DNA from: Rheum nobile
Taxonomy: Eukaryota > Streptophyta > Magnoliopsida > Caryophyllales > Polygonaceae
DNA: 64,000 nt
Assembly (NCBI GenBank): GCA_027886185.1
Contig: WOAB01000840.1
Span: 62,001 to 126,000 of the forward strand
Direction: 5' to 3'
The position numbers and the translations under genes are program-made. Positions within the stretch are counted from its first letter, which is position 1. Every line of letters starts with the position of its first letter. This document shows positions 20,584-32,283 of this stretch, in pieces. The notes beneath the pieces are model-generated. The model worked only from the letters and a program-made list of their open reading frames with translations. It ran no database searches and was not told the origin of the DNA.

Positions 20584-21455
20584 GTACCAACAATTGTAAG
20601 AACGAAGCTTCAACGAGCTTTAATTTTACAGCCGAACAACCGAACTCGGGTTTAGGGTTCATGAGGGTATTTGAATGAAATTGGGTGAAATGGGGCAGCG
20701 ATTGAAGGGGTTTTTATAGGCATTTGGAAGTACTTAATGTCCCCAACAATATCCACAAAATCACGCCTTCCAATTTACTCTGAATCGATCGAATTTTTCA
20801 TTTGTTCAATTCGTACCCACGAACCACACATTGATGCCTCGGACAAAATCCCGCCAAGTTAGCCTTCTTTAATCCAAACTAATTGTGTCATTTGATGCGT
20901 ATGATCTTGGTCTTCAATGCCAATTGTTTAATTTGATCAATCGGGTTCGAATCAGGCCCAAAATCCGCCATTGAAGGAGGCTTGGAGCTGCATGTTAATG
21001 GCTGATGGGCAGGAGGAAGAAGAAGCAATATTCCACTATTCACACACGGCCCCCTCTAATTTAGCTTAATTGCACATTTTGCTCAACTTTCTTAAGTTGT
21101 GGCAAAAATGCCTTTATTTGAACTTTTAAAAACTACAAAATTTACCCAAACTTATTTAATTTAATATTTTAAGTTTATAATATTATTTTAACCCAAAATT
21201 AAAGTATAGAAATTTTTTAATTAGGTTAAAATAAGCTTAAGTAATTTTTCTTATGAATTTGACCATACTTAATCTTTAACAAGAATTTGTTAAACTTGAT
21301 TTAAATATTCTAATTCAAAATGATAAGTTTTATATAAATTATAATTAACCTGAGGTTAATCATAATTTAGATCATTCATAGCTTAAAGAGATAACATACT
21401 TAGTACATTTATTATTTTATCCCTTCTTCGATAACATAATAATTCTTATGATCTT

Positions 21456-21549
21456 TTGTACAAATTATCAAATGGCTAATAATAGTATGGCATTGAAATA
21501 AATAAATAAGTATAACAAAGAATGTAATTTTAGAATTTTAAATAATAAC
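21456..21549. other. Spacer at the centre of the giant inverted repeat
   Basis: About 95 bp of AT-rich sequence not matched by its inverse; the arms pair up to TTCTTATGA on both sides. No LTR terminus or known motif is visible here. Confidence 0.7.
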
Positions 21550-23690
21550 AAATGTCATAAGAATTACTATATTATCCAAGAAGGGATAAAATAATAAATG
21601 TCCTAAGCATGTTATCACTTTAAGCTATGAATGATCTAAATTATGATTAACCTCTTGTTAATTATAATTTATATAAAACTTATCAGTTTTGACTTAGAAT
21701 ATTTAAATCAAGTTTAACAAATTTTTGTTAAAGATTTAAGTATGGTGAAATTCATAAGAAAAATAACTTAAGCTTATTTTAACCTAAGTTAAAATTTTCT
21801 ATACTTTAATTTTGGGTTAAAATAATATTATAAACTTAGAATATTAAAAAAATAAAGTTTGGGTAAATTTGGTAATTTTTAAAAGTAAAAAAATGGCATT
21901 TTTGCCACAAATTAAGAAAGTTGGGGAAAATGTGCAATTTAGTCAAAATAGAGGGGGCTGTGTGTGAATAGTGGAATATTGCTTCTTCTTCCTCCAGCCC
22001 ATCAGCCATTAAAACGCATCTCCAAGCCTCCTTCAATGGCGGATTTTGGGCTCGATTCGAATCCAATTGATCAAATTAAACACTGGGCATTGAAAACCAA
22101 GATCATACGCAACAAATAACACAATCAATTTGGATTAAAGGCGGCTAATTTGGCGGGCTTTTGTCCAACAATTTATTGTGTGGTTCGTGGGAACAAATTG
22201 AACAAATGAACAATTCGATCGATTCGGAGTAAATTGGAGGGCTTGATTTTGGTATATTGTTAAGGACATTAAGTAATTCCAAGTTCCAATAAAATCCGCT
22301 TCAATCGCTGCCCCAATTCACCCAATTTCATTCGAAATCCCTCAAGAACCCTAAACCCGAGTTCAGTTGTTCTTCTGTAAAATCAGAGCTCGTTGAAGCT
22401 TCGTTCTTACAATTGTTGGTACCACTAGCTTCGTCTCCTTGTCCACTTCAAAATCCCTATCATTCCGCCGCCATCCCTCCGTCGAAGAGCCCCCGTTTTG
22501 CCCATTTCCGACGTGCTGCAACCGCGAGATCTGGGGAAGGTTTTGTTGATCCGAATTTCCGATTTTGGGTTTATTTTAATTTGTTTTTTACTTAATCTTG
22601 ATTAATTTAATTAATCTAGATTAGGGAAAATTATGTTAGGATTAATATGATTTTATGAAAATTAAAATTGAATTAATTATAATTTTTATAATATTATCTT
22701 ATATTATGAATAGGTAAATTATGACTATTCATTTAGATAATATTTTGAGTTAGAAAATTTTAGGTTTATAAATAAATTATTGTATTAATTTATTTATGAT
22801 ATGATTATTTAGAATATACGACTAATTAATTTTTAATCATATAAACAATCATTTTATCAAAAAACATTGAAATTGATTTATTTATGAGTTAAATAAACTC
22901 AATTAGAAACCGAGACAAGATATACTTCAAATTTTGATATTGAATAAATTATCTAATATAATTTATTCATTTTGTATGATTTGGTTTCATCTCGAAATTG
23001 CGTTTGGATCGGGAATAAAGCACGGAGCCGTTTTTCCTTTCGAAAGCAACCATCTCTGAAACGTCGTTCATCTTCTTCGTGATCCAAGGCAAGTGGCGAT
23101 TCGCTCTTGCTAATTTATTTCATAATTTTCTTAATTGACAATTAATTCATTGTCTTAATTAAGTTGGGATAAATATTCTTAATTTTGTGTTTGGGAACTT
23201 GTGTGCTAAATTGATGTGAATAATGAACCTTATTATTAGGTTGTATAAATGCTAGTATCGACCTTATATACATATTATTATTATTTAAGGGTGCAATTAA
23301 ACGTTGCTGTGGATTTGTTGTGCATTTGGTGTTGACTTAATTGCTAGTTAACACGAGTATTCGTAGGAACGCTATTTACCTTGTGAGGTTTAGTTTTTTT
23401 TTTATAACTTGGTATTAGGAGGATAATTGCCCTAATTCTTTTGGTCATGACCTACCCTTATTTTATATAAGTGATGGTGTACTTAGCTAGTGCCGAATAT
23501 CGGGATTCGTCCCATGTTATATATCTCATTGTGAGATTGGTGTGGATTAAAAGTTTTAACGTAAATGCGCGTTTTGAAATTAAATAGAATAAGTGCCGTT
23601 TTGCACATAATTAATATACCCTCGGGTGAGAAGTACAATGTGGAACTCGTCCGGTCTCTTGTCTAAAGTAAGTCACCTTTCAATTGATTT
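21550..23690 (+). repeat. Right arm of the giant inverted repeat (Tekay-like LTR, uninterrupted)
   Basis: Inverted copy of 14940-21455 minus its three insertions. Matching landmarks: TTCTTCTTCCTCC at 21979 against 21015, the LTR GATCCAAGGCAAGTGGCGAT at 23084, ACACGAGTATTCGTAGGAAC at 23350, and ATACCCTCGGGTGAG at 23620. Homology stops near 23690, about 0.7 kb before the LTR end would be expected. It retains empty sites for the copia element (about 22410) and the MULE MITE (about 22695-22710). The ORF at 22413-22595 is incidental. Confidence 0.85.
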
Positions 23691-23786
23691 TGCTCATGTA
23701 ATCACCATTGTCGTAGATTGTCACCGACCTCCGTTCATCGCTGGTTGATTTTATCGTCTCCGTGCCCTAGTTCATTGTCTATGTAT

Positions 23787-24420
23787 GATATTCAGATATA
23801 CTTGTATGATATGCAATTTATAATTATGGATTATTTTTTTGGCCGTGAATGTGATATTCATTTGTGTGGATGGAATATGTATTTTACATACAGTGATATG
23901 CAAAATATCTGTTAGTCGTGCTCATGTTGAGGTGTTTGATCTACGACTAACAGATATTCAGAAATACTTGAACGATATTCATGATATTTATTTTTATATG
24001 CACAAAGTTTCAAATAGTTTGAATACAAATATTTTAAAATTGGAATATCAACTACCACATAGTGCATATCTATTCAGAGTTTATGAATATCAGTATGTAT
24101 ATGACTGAACATGATAACGAATAACAAATATTCAGAAATACTTGAACGCTATTCAAATAATGTGTTTTGATATGCATAGTTATGCACAATGTTTTTTCAA
24201 TTCAGTGGATGCATTATATACATAGTGAATAAGTACTCACAATACTTGAATATCATATAAAGGATAGTGAATATCAGCATGAATACGATGGAACATGAAC
24301 AAAATTAACAGATATGCAAAGATTATTTAACGATATTCACAATTTTCGTGTCGATATACATAATGTTAATTTTCAACTAATTAAATATATTGATATGCAC
24401 GAACTTCCACTGAATATGCG
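23787..24420 (+). repeat. Degenerate tandem repeats of about 165-185 bp
   Basis: Four irregular units begin with related words: GATATTCAGATATACTTG (23787), CAGATATTCAGAAATACTTG (23951), CAAATATTCAGAAATACTTG (24125), ACAGATATGCAAAGATTATT (24309). Each is followed by AACGATATTCA-like sequence and GATATGCA. Spacing is about 166, 174 and 184 bp. No coding potential is evident and the origin is unknown. Confidence 0.55.
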
Positions 24421-25190
24421 TATTAACTAAAAACACAGTGGTATCCGAAAATCGTAACCAATTGAATATGCGTATTTGTAGTATCTTTCTCTCTCCAAAT
24501 CTACATTTAACTTCCTATTTTGGAGGTGGTTAATTAATAAAAATAAAAAAGCTATTCTCTCTCCTAATTTAGATTTTCTTTTTTTTTTCAAACGTTTTTT
24601 TAGATAACTGCATATTATGGCCTTTGTTTTATGGTAATACACCCATCATAAAATCTTTACAACCTATCAATCCATTCATCCATCTCCTTTCATCCAACAC
24701 TCCTTATTTATTCATTCGTTTCACCATAAGAGTCGTTTTATCTGAGCGTTCTTCTATATATATATGTGTGATCACTTGTGAAAGAGATGGATCAAAATTG
24801 ATTGTTAGTTGATTTGGTTACGAAATTGATGGGACACGTAAGTTCAACCACTCTTTTCTACCTCCTATTTTAAACATACCAATCTACCTACTAATAACGT
24901 AGTGTGTAAGAGAACATTTTAATGCAATCTCAATTTTTTGAGATGATTCATGTACGGATGTAATTTTTTTATAAGCAAACGCTACATTCTATATCAGATT
25001 CGTTCAATGAGTTTACAATTTTTTATTCAAAATTTTAAAATCATACCTTAATTTTATAGCAAATTATCTATTTCTAAACAAAATTTTAAAAATTTATTAA
25101 TAAGTATTAGCTCTTGTAAATAACATAAAAAAATCATACGCATTTCAACCTAATATACACCATTTATCTACGAAAAAATCTCTCATAAAA
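24421..25190. other. AT-rich stretch, nothing recognised
   Basis: AT-rich DNA with short homopolymer runs. Small ORFs present (for example 24427-24642) show no family features. 25142-25170 and 25443-25475 share ACGCATTTCAACCTA-type words on either side of the SINE, suggesting a low-order local repeat. Confidence 0.3.
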
Positions 25191-25391
25191 ACCAACATTC
25201 AGTTGGTCTAGTGGTTTGACATTAGACTCCCTTAAGCGTACTATCCAGAGGTCTCGAGTTTGATTCCTCTTTTGGAGGCGTGTATGGAGACACTGATGTT
25301 GAAAGGGGTCTACCACTTCGTGTGCCAACAATACTCTGATCTATACGTAGAGCGGCTATGTCCGATCGAACTAGGCGATCACGACCAAAAA
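25191..25391 (+). mobile_element. tRNA-derived SINE (201 bp) with target duplication
   Basis: The head carries a pol III promoter: TTGGTCTAGTGGTTTGACA (box A, from 25203) and GGTCTCGAGTTTGATTCC (box B, about 25250-25267), spaced as in a tRNA gene. The tail ends in an A-run (25386 onward). The flanks AAAAAATCTCTCATAAAA at 25173-25190 and 25392-25409 are identical, the long target duplication expected of L1-driven retroposition. It is non-coding and depends on LINE enzymes. No tRNA secondary structure or anticodon is preserved, so it is not a tRNA gene. Confidence 0.88.
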
Positions 25392-25524
25392 AAAAAATCT
25401 CTCATAAAATAACAATTATAGAAAATAAATATATTACAATTCAACTACGCATTTCAACCTATTATGCACCGTTTAACTACGTATTTCAGCCATTAAACTA
25501 GAGTAAAATAAAAACCCATTCTAA

Positions 25525-25942
25525 TAGGGGTGTTCATCCGGTCCGGATTTTTGGGCATATGTGGACCGAAGACCGGACCGGTCTTGGACCGGATTTAATT
25601 TTAAAAAATAAAAAAATTAAATTCTTATTTAAAATCTATAAAAAAATATCTAAAAAAATATTTATAAAACATATATACTCCTAACTTATTAAATTAAAAA
25701 AAAATCTACAAAAAATACATATAAATCTCTAAAAAAAATATATAAAACATATAAATTACAAATTTTTTTTTTTTTTTTAAATTCCGGTCTTCCGGTCCGG
25801 ACCGGATTTTTTCCGGGTTTGGACCGGACCGGACCGGAAACCGGTTTTGGGGAAATGGTGGACCGGAGACCGGACCGGAATTTTACCGGTCCGGTCCGAT
25901 CCGGTCCGAAAATCCGGTCCGGTCCACCCATAAACACCCCTA
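25525..25942. mobile_element. hAT MITE (418 bp) rich in GGACCGG words
   Basis: Termini TAGGGGTGTTCAT and, inverted, TAGGGGTGTTTAT; flanked by a perfect 8-bp duplication CATTCTAA (25517-25524 and 25943-25950), diagnostic of hAT. Both ends contain clusters of CCGGTCCGG/GGACCGGACCGG, while the centre is poly-A/T rich. An 82-codon minus ORF (25689-25937) only translates these repeats and is not a gene. Confidence 0.9.
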
Positions 25943-26139
25943 CATTCTAAGCTATAAATCTAATATATGTCTCAGTTTTTTTCTAAATCCTTCCAATAAT
26001 TATGTGATCTTTCTATTTTTCCTAAAAGCAAAAGCTATATATGTTGCTCGGGGAGGTTAGTGAGATTTATTTGAGTTATTCATGGACATGTACAATGACT
26101 AAAATAGATTTAAATTATATTTAAATTTATTTTTTTGAC

Positions 26140-26441
26140 ACTTATGCGCTAAAACAAGAATGATTTTGGGCGATAAAATAATTCGTCAACAAAACTAGGA
26201 TTTTTAATCGCCAAAACATTTAAGTGAAAAAACATTCGTCACTAGGTCGCTGCCCTAGGCGTGTCACCTAAAGTTACGGCTGACAGAAAACATTTTCGTA
26301 GCCTCGTACTCACTTATAGGGACAAACACATATTTTGTCGACCCTAGTTTTTTGTGAAAAAAAACTCGTTTTGTCGCCCAAACTCTATTGTGACAAAATA
26401 CAGTTTTTGTCACCATATATTTTTTCTGACAACATTTTAGT
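26140..26441 (+). mobile_element. CACTA-like relic, left part
   Basis: Starts with CACTTATGCGCTAAAACAAG and contains repeated words of the TTTTGTCGCCC, GACAAAA and TTCGTCA type, in both orientations, like CACTA subterminal repeats. Similar words recur at 38386-38492 on the other side of the LINE/gypsy nest, ending in TTTCTATAGTT. The termini depart from a canonical CACTA and a 3-bp duplication is not clear, so the class is tentative. 25951-26139 left of it shows nothing. Confidence 0.35.
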
Positions 26442-27297
26442 TTTTTTTTTATACAAGGCAAATATTAGGACCCACCAAATCAGGTGGCTGTCCTAAATCA
26501 TCCGAATGGATGATCGTTACAAATTGTGTTCCGAAAGAATACAAAATAGAGTTCAGTTGAAGAAACTCATATCTGTCACTAGTAACCGAGAAAGTGTGGT
26601 TATCGGTGGGACACAGAAGATGTTGGAATCGTTGGAGTGCATGCGGTGGGTTGGGTGAGTGGCCAGAAAATTAGTTGCGCGGTTAGCTTTACGGAAGCAG
26701 TGGAATACATGCAGAGAAGAAAAGGAAGACAACAGAACCAAAATATCCATAATAATAGAGTGGATTTCCCATGGAATTTTCCATGTGTGTCTAATGGAAT
26801 TAATGACCTGTAAATTATCACCTTCGATAATTAACTGAGTAATATTATGCCTAATAGCATACTGAATACCGAAAAGAGCTGCCAGGGCTTCAGTGCGGAG
26901 TATAGAAGTGCTTGGAATTTGTTGTTGATGGAAAAAAAGTGTTTTCGCATTGTGATCTCAGAGAATATATCCAATGTGAGAAGTGTTGTCAGATTTGTTT
27001 GAGCCGTCAAAATTAAGTTTAACCCAAGTTTGTGGTGGTTTCTTCCAAATTTTGTTGGTAGTTAGCTGACGGTTTCTTCTGATGGCAACATGTTTTGTAA
27101 AGTTGTTGGATGAAATCCAATCTTGAAAAAGGAGCCAGGCTTGTTCTGAGGGGTTGAAGCTGAAGCGCTTGCCGCTCTTAGACCATAGGCAGATTCTCTG
27201 CTCCTCACCTATTAAATCTGAAGCGCTTGCCGCTCTCGAGTGCCTTCGCATGGATATTTGGTAAGGTTTTTCGCGGATAGTTCTTGAAGGAGATAAC
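26442..27297 (-). pseudogene. L1-type LINE ORF2 end: RNase H domain and 3' tail
   Basis: On the minus strand a plant LINE RNase H (RVT_3 type) is read from 27297 to about 26545: KKPPQTWVKLNFDGSNKSDN, ILRTEALAALFGIQYAI, IIEGDNLQVINSI, HCFRKANRATNFLA. The first Asp, the Glu and the second Asp are present; an in-frame TGA lies at 26958-26960. A 3' untranslated stretch leads to a poly(A) tail (T-run at 26441-26450 on plus). The LINE continues beyond the gypsy insertion at 38263. The enzyme would remove RNA from the hybrid during target-primed reverse transcription. Confidence 0.85.
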
Positions 27298-29681
27298 TGT
27301 AACACCCCCAAAACTTAACCCTTTTGAAAATGTATTACCGCCAGTGACCCTAGTGTTCCTTACCGAGATCACCCAAGGCTTTACCACTTAAATACGATTT
27401 ATGAAATGCAATTGATACACAATGATCAAGCATTAAATTCCAAAACGTAACATTGTCAAGGAAACAAGGGTTACGGGATTACAGCCCAATCCCGAATAGG
27501 TCAATACAGAGTTTAAAACAAACACAGCGGAAGTCTAAGAAAGTATATTACAATCAAAGTTATTGTCCAAAAGATCTCAACCTGATTAAAGAAATAATTA
27601 AAACATTGAAAAACCACCGTTGACTCCATAGTCCTTCTGAACTACTTCTTATCTGATGTGCCGAATCGAACGGATGACACCAGCCAACCATGCAAGGGAA
27701 AATATTGGTTGGTTAGTCTAAATGAATAGACTAGCAAGGGAACAAAGCAGAATGGTTCAAAGCAGTCGTATTAGGTTAGACTCCTCGTCCCTCGAACAAT
27801 AATCGAGTACGCTTGTCAACCACCATACTCCTACTGGAATGAACAAGAGGTATGCACAAGAGAAGACTCTGGAAGACTGAATCTTCACAGAGATCGACTC
27901 GAAAGAAGACTCCAACAGAAATGAGTCTTTAAGGAAGTATGACAATTCTGGAAAGTTACAGAATCATACAACAATGATTTAAAACTGACTGAGATGCTTC
28001 AGTCAACGACCAACCTCACCGCCTTTCAGCGAATCCAGATCGGAAAGAAGACGTACTACATTCAAGTCAACACGAGTCTTCCTAGCGGCACTATTACCTA
28101 GCTGCCCTACTCGCTGAGCGTTCATTAATTATGTGCGTCAAGGTAGCACTTATCTGATTATGTTTCAAAAACACACATCACATTATAGACTTTTACATGT
28201 GTACCCCACCAATGGGACGACACATCTTAGTATACGTTTCGTCGAGAGTGACGTATACCGAAAGGTTTGTGACACCAGCTAAGTGTCATGTCTCTACACA
28301 CATGTGTAAGAGACCGATCATGATCTTAGAATAGTACCAGATGGGGACGAGCCATCCCGATACCAGATTATAAAGAAATGACTGGACAGAGTCCGAGTAA
28401 CGTTCCTATCTAACAGTGCTAACTAAACAGTTACAGCACCACAACAATTACAGGATAAATCCACATAAAGGCCCGAAAGACGATCACATATAATAGCGTT
28501 GTTCTAACAGATATACAACCTATTATATGATTTTCAAAACAGTTTATCAAAACCGTTTCCAGACAAATAGAATATTCATTCCAAATTAATTACTCAGATA
28601 AACTACTGATAATTAATGTAAATATGGAGCGAATGAGCAAGAGCGAACCGCCACTTGCCTTACTCTGCAGAATAGTCTAAAGACGTCAACTGGATTCCGG
28701 GCTCGACACGGTATAGTTCCGACAGCACAACAACCTTCGAGTCGACCCATAAAAGGAACCCTAAGTTAGATCCGACATAAACAGTACGAATCTAAACACG
28801 GCAAAAGAACACGAAAGGAAAGACGCCACGACGACAACCAACCAAGCCAAAGCCACGAAGGCATTCTGGGCACTGGCGGCGGTCGCCGTATTCATCACGG
28901 CGGTCGCCGTGAAGAACACGGTCGACAAAGACGAGAGAAAACTCACCAAAACAAAGCGCGTTTCGACCCCTTTCAGCCTGGCTTGGTTTCTGACCTTCAA
29001 AGGCAACCACAAGGCTTCAAAAGAGCTACTGGAAACACCACTAACAACACCGACGAAAGCTTCGAAATTCCGGCGAAGGCACAACTCCGGCGAGAGGCGA
29101 ATTTGGCAGAGGTTTGGTGTTGGGATGGCTCAAAACCTCACCCCCAACACCTCCTTTTATAGCCAAAGCATCTGGAGCACGAAGAAGAGGGCCTAGAGCT
29201 AGTTCGGCGCTCGCCAGAACTCGCCGGCGACCATCGGACATTGTCCGCTGGGTAATCACGGCGGTCACCGTGATTTTGCCTACGGCGGGCGTCGTAATTA
29301 CGGCGGTCGCCGTGGCCTGGCACACCAGCTGCCTCCTCGAGCACTGGGACGGCGGGCGCCGTGACTTTACGGCGGTCGCCGTGCTTGGGTCTCACTACGG
29401 CGGTCGCCGCGACTTTACGGCGGTCGTCGTGACACCTCTTTCCCGCTCGTTCAGCTTTGAATGAACATGACATTAAATCGGGATAAAAATTATCGTACGC
29501 GAACGACAATTAAAATCTAAGGCACCTTGTCTGTATATTATTTCACTGAGAAAAATATTACAGATACAGAGCACATTACAGAATGTCTCAAACTCTCTGT
29601 ATTAAATCCGACGTACACAACGGGTACTCGGGAAAATTCCAAAATTCCCAAAATAATCTTACAAAAATACGGGGTATTACA
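27298..29681 (-). repeat. 3' LTR of the Tekay-type element
   Basis: 2384 bp. Carries a TATA box (GGCTATAAAAGG on minus, near 29151-29162) and, in the promoter-proximal region 29250-29430, many copies of a palindromic CGGCGGTCGCCG motif. ORFs at 28761-29509 are artefacts of this GC-rich repeat. Preceded on the minus strand by the polypurine tract. Confidence 0.95.
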
Positions 29682-29697
29682 TCTCCTCCCCCTTAAA
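29682..29697 (-). promoter_or_regulatory. Polypurine tract of the Tekay-type element
   Basis: On the minus strand TTTAAGGGGGAGGAGA directly abuts the 3' LTR; it primes plus-strand synthesis. Confidence 0.9.
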
Positions 29698-29717
29698 AGA
29701 AGTTTTGACCCCGAAAC

Positions 29718-30651
29718 TTAGGTCGAAAATAACTCGGGAAAACGCCTGAGCATATCTGACTCGGTTTCCCACGTATCCCAAGTAACTTCTTCGGTCCCTG
29801 ACTTGGACCACAACACTCGTACCAACGGCACGATCTTGTTGCGCAAATGCTTCTCCCGACGCTCCAAAATGCGCACGGGCAACTCTTCATAAGTACCATT
29901 AGCTTGAATCTCGATGTCTTCATAACTAAGCACATGAGATTCATCTGGTACATACTTTCTGAGTAACGATACGTGGAACACGTTATGCACCGGGTGAGCC
30001 GATGGCGGTAACGCCAAACGGTACGCTAGAGATCCTACTTTATCCAGAATCTCGAATGGTCCCATGTAGCGAGGGTTAAGCTTCCCATGCTTACCAAATT
30101 TGAAAACTCCTTTGGATGGCGATACCTTGACAAAAACCTTGTCACCGACCTTGAACTCGACAGTCCTGCGCTTTCGATCTGCGTAGGACTTCTGTCGACT
30201 CTGAGCGGTCAACATCCTTTGTCTGATCAAAGCAATGTCTGAAGCCGTCCTTTCGACCAACTCTGGTCCAAGCAGAATTTTGCCGGCATTATCATCCCAA
30301 CAAATCGGAGATCTGTATCTGTGACCATACAAAGCTTCAAACGGAGCCATCTTGATTATAGCATACCAGCAATTGTTGTACGTGAACTCAATCAGGCTCA
30401 AGCTGTCCTCCCAGCTAGTCGGACGATCGAGCACACAAGCTCTAAGTATATCCTCCAGAGTCTGGATGGTCCTTTCAGACTGGCCATCTGTCTGAGGATG
30501 AAACGATATACTGAACCTCAACTCGGTTCCCATAGCCTTATGGAAGTTCCTTCCAGAACCTTGACATGAAACAACCATCTCGGTCCGATACAATGGTCTT
30601 AGGGATGCCATGTAAGCGGACAATCTCCTTCTGGTAGACTTCTGCTAACTT
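29718..30651 (-). pseudogene. Tekay-type integrase core end and chromodomain
   Basis: After the TAG at 30652 the frame continues with the second catalytic Asp (IVSDRDGCF), then shifts by one base at about 30545 (an extra C in a CTTCCATAAG context) and continues in the ORF ending at 29718. That ORF has the third acidic residue in HPQTDGQSERTIQTLED, the GPY/F region MGPFEILDKVGSLAYRLALP, HNVFHVSLLRKYVPDESH, and a C-terminal chromodomain-like segment (TYEELPVRILERREKHLRNK, VRVLWSKSGTEEVTWDTWE). The chromodomain type is typical of the Tekay/Del chromoviruses, which it helps steer to heterochromatin. The first ~25 codons before HKAMGTELRF in that ORF are out-of-frame read-in. Confidence 0.88.
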
Positions 30652-32283
30652 CTAGGTTTCCCATGTGGTCTTGATGGCTATGAAATGAGCACTCTTCGTA
30701 AGCCTATCCACAATTACCCAGATAGCATCTCTCTGACTTCGAGTCTTGGGTAGCCCAGTGACGAAGTCCATGGAAATGTCCTCCCATTTCCATTCTGGTA
30801 CGGGGAGAGGTAGCATCTCACCACCTGGCCTGCGGTGTTCGATCTTGACCTTCTGGCAAGTTAAGCACTTTGCCACAAAGTCTGCTATGTCCCACTTCAT
30901 GTTTGGCCACCAAAACTTCTTCCTGAGATCCTTGTACATCTTGCTAGAGCCAGGATGCACAGAGTAAGCAGATGAATGAGCTTCTCTCATCACCAACTGA
31001 CGAAGACCTTCTGTGTCAGGCACACAGATCCGGTCCTGAAACCAAAGTGATCCATCATCCCGAACCACAAAACTGGGAGTTTTCCCATCCATCACTTCAC
31101 TGCTTAACTTTACCAAGATGATGTCATCGACTTGCTTTTCTTTGATTTGATCCAGCAGTGTAGCCTGAATCTCCATCATACTCAGGTACCCTCTACGCTG
31201 GTCATACAAGACTTCAATGTCGCATGACTCTTGGTTTATCTTGGTCTGAGCAGTAAGTAGAGCAACTATAGTCACATGCGTTGTCTTCCGGCTTAGTGCA
31301 TCAGCTACTACATTAGCCTTGCCCGGATGATACAATAACTCCATGTCGTAGTCCTTGAGCAACTCTAGCCAGCGGCGTTGTCTCATATTTAACTCCTTCT
31401 GAGTAAATACATACTTGAGACTTTTGTGGTCGGTGAAGACTTGGCATCTTATACCGTAGAGGTAATGCCTCCAAATCTTCAGCGCAAAGACAACCGCTGC
31501 TAACTCAAGATCATGGGTCGGATAGTTTTCTTCGTAAGTCTTGAGTTGTCTAGATGCGTAAGCAATGACTCTGCCCCTTTGCATCAAAACACAACCAAGA
31601 CCACACTTGGAAGCATCACTATAGACCACATAATCGTCGTTCCCCTCTGGGAGTGCTAACACGGATGCCGAGGTCAACCGTCGCTTCAACTCCTGGAAAC
31701 TGACCTCGCACTTGTCATTCCAGACAAACTTCTTGTGGACCTTGCGGAGTAGATTGGTCATAGGTAGAGCGATCTTTGAAAATCCTTCTACGAACCTTCT
31801 GTAATACCCGGCAAGTCCAAGAAAGTTGCGCACCTCTTTTACGTTCTGGGGCTGTGTCCATTTAGCCACCGCTTCAATCTTTTGGGGATCAATCATAACC
31901 CCATTTTTATTGATCACGTGGCCTAAGAAAGCCACTTCCTTTATCCAGAATTCACACTTGGACAATTTAGCATTAAGCTGATGTTGTCTAAGGATTGACA
32001 AGGCAATCCGCAGATGTTCCTCGTGGACTTCTTCATTCGGAGAATAGATCAGGATGTCGTCGATGAAAACCACCACGAACTTATCCAAGTACTGGTGAAA
32101 ACATCGGTTCATCAAGTCCATAAAGACAGCTGGAGCATTTGTAAGCCCAAAAGGCATTACTACGAACTCGTAATGACCATATCTGGTCCTGAACGCAGTT
32201 CTAGGAATGTCCTGCTCACGAATCTTGAGTTGATGATATCCAGATCTTAGGTCGATCTTGGAGAAAACCTTTGCTCCCTGTAA
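30652..32283 (-). pseudogene. Tekay-type pol: RT, RNase H, integrase N-terminus and core start
   Basis: Same frame as the preceding segment; the longest open part is 32157-30652. RT active site FVVVFIDDILIYSPN is intact (IDD), with FLGHVINKNGV and FLGLAGYYRRFVEGF after it. RNase H: DYVVYSDASKCGLGCVLMQR, LELAAVVFALKIWRHYLYG, DHKSLKYVFTQKELNMRQRR, ANVVADALSRK. Integrase: zinc domain with HSSAYSVHPGSSKMYKDL and CLTCQKVKIEHRRPGG, then the first catalytic Asp in ISMDFVTGLP. It ends at TAG 30652-30654 in mid-integrase. These enzymes copy the RNA, degrade it and insert the cDNA. Confidence 0.9.

Larger units (their letters stand above)
14236..21455 (-). mobile_element. Tekay-like LTR, left arm of a giant inverted repeat (interrupted)
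   Basis: On the minus strand this LTR ends at 14236 (GGGTGTTACA) next to a primer site. Landmarks shared with the 9988 LTR run leftward to rightward in reverse: ATACCCTCGGGC-type sequence at 15010-15035, CGTAGGAACGC at 15280-15300, the GAACCGCCACTTGCC box at 15547, and a TATA box (CCTATAAAAACCCC on minus) near 20710-20725. From 14940 to 21455 it is the inverted partner of 21550-23690. It is interrupted by a 254 bp MITE, a 55 bp hairpin and a 4.0 kb copia element. The outer U3 border is lost in the AT-rich centre. Confidence 0.75.

Noticed and set aside
25203..25270. tRNA gene
   Set aside because: Boxes A and B are present but there is no cloverleaf, and a poly(A) tail and target duplication show a SINE.
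28761..29509. ORFs on both strands, repeated at 37344-38085
   Set aside because: Same ORFs occur in both LTRs of the Tekay element and arise from CGGCGGTCGCCG repeats, which stay open in several frames.
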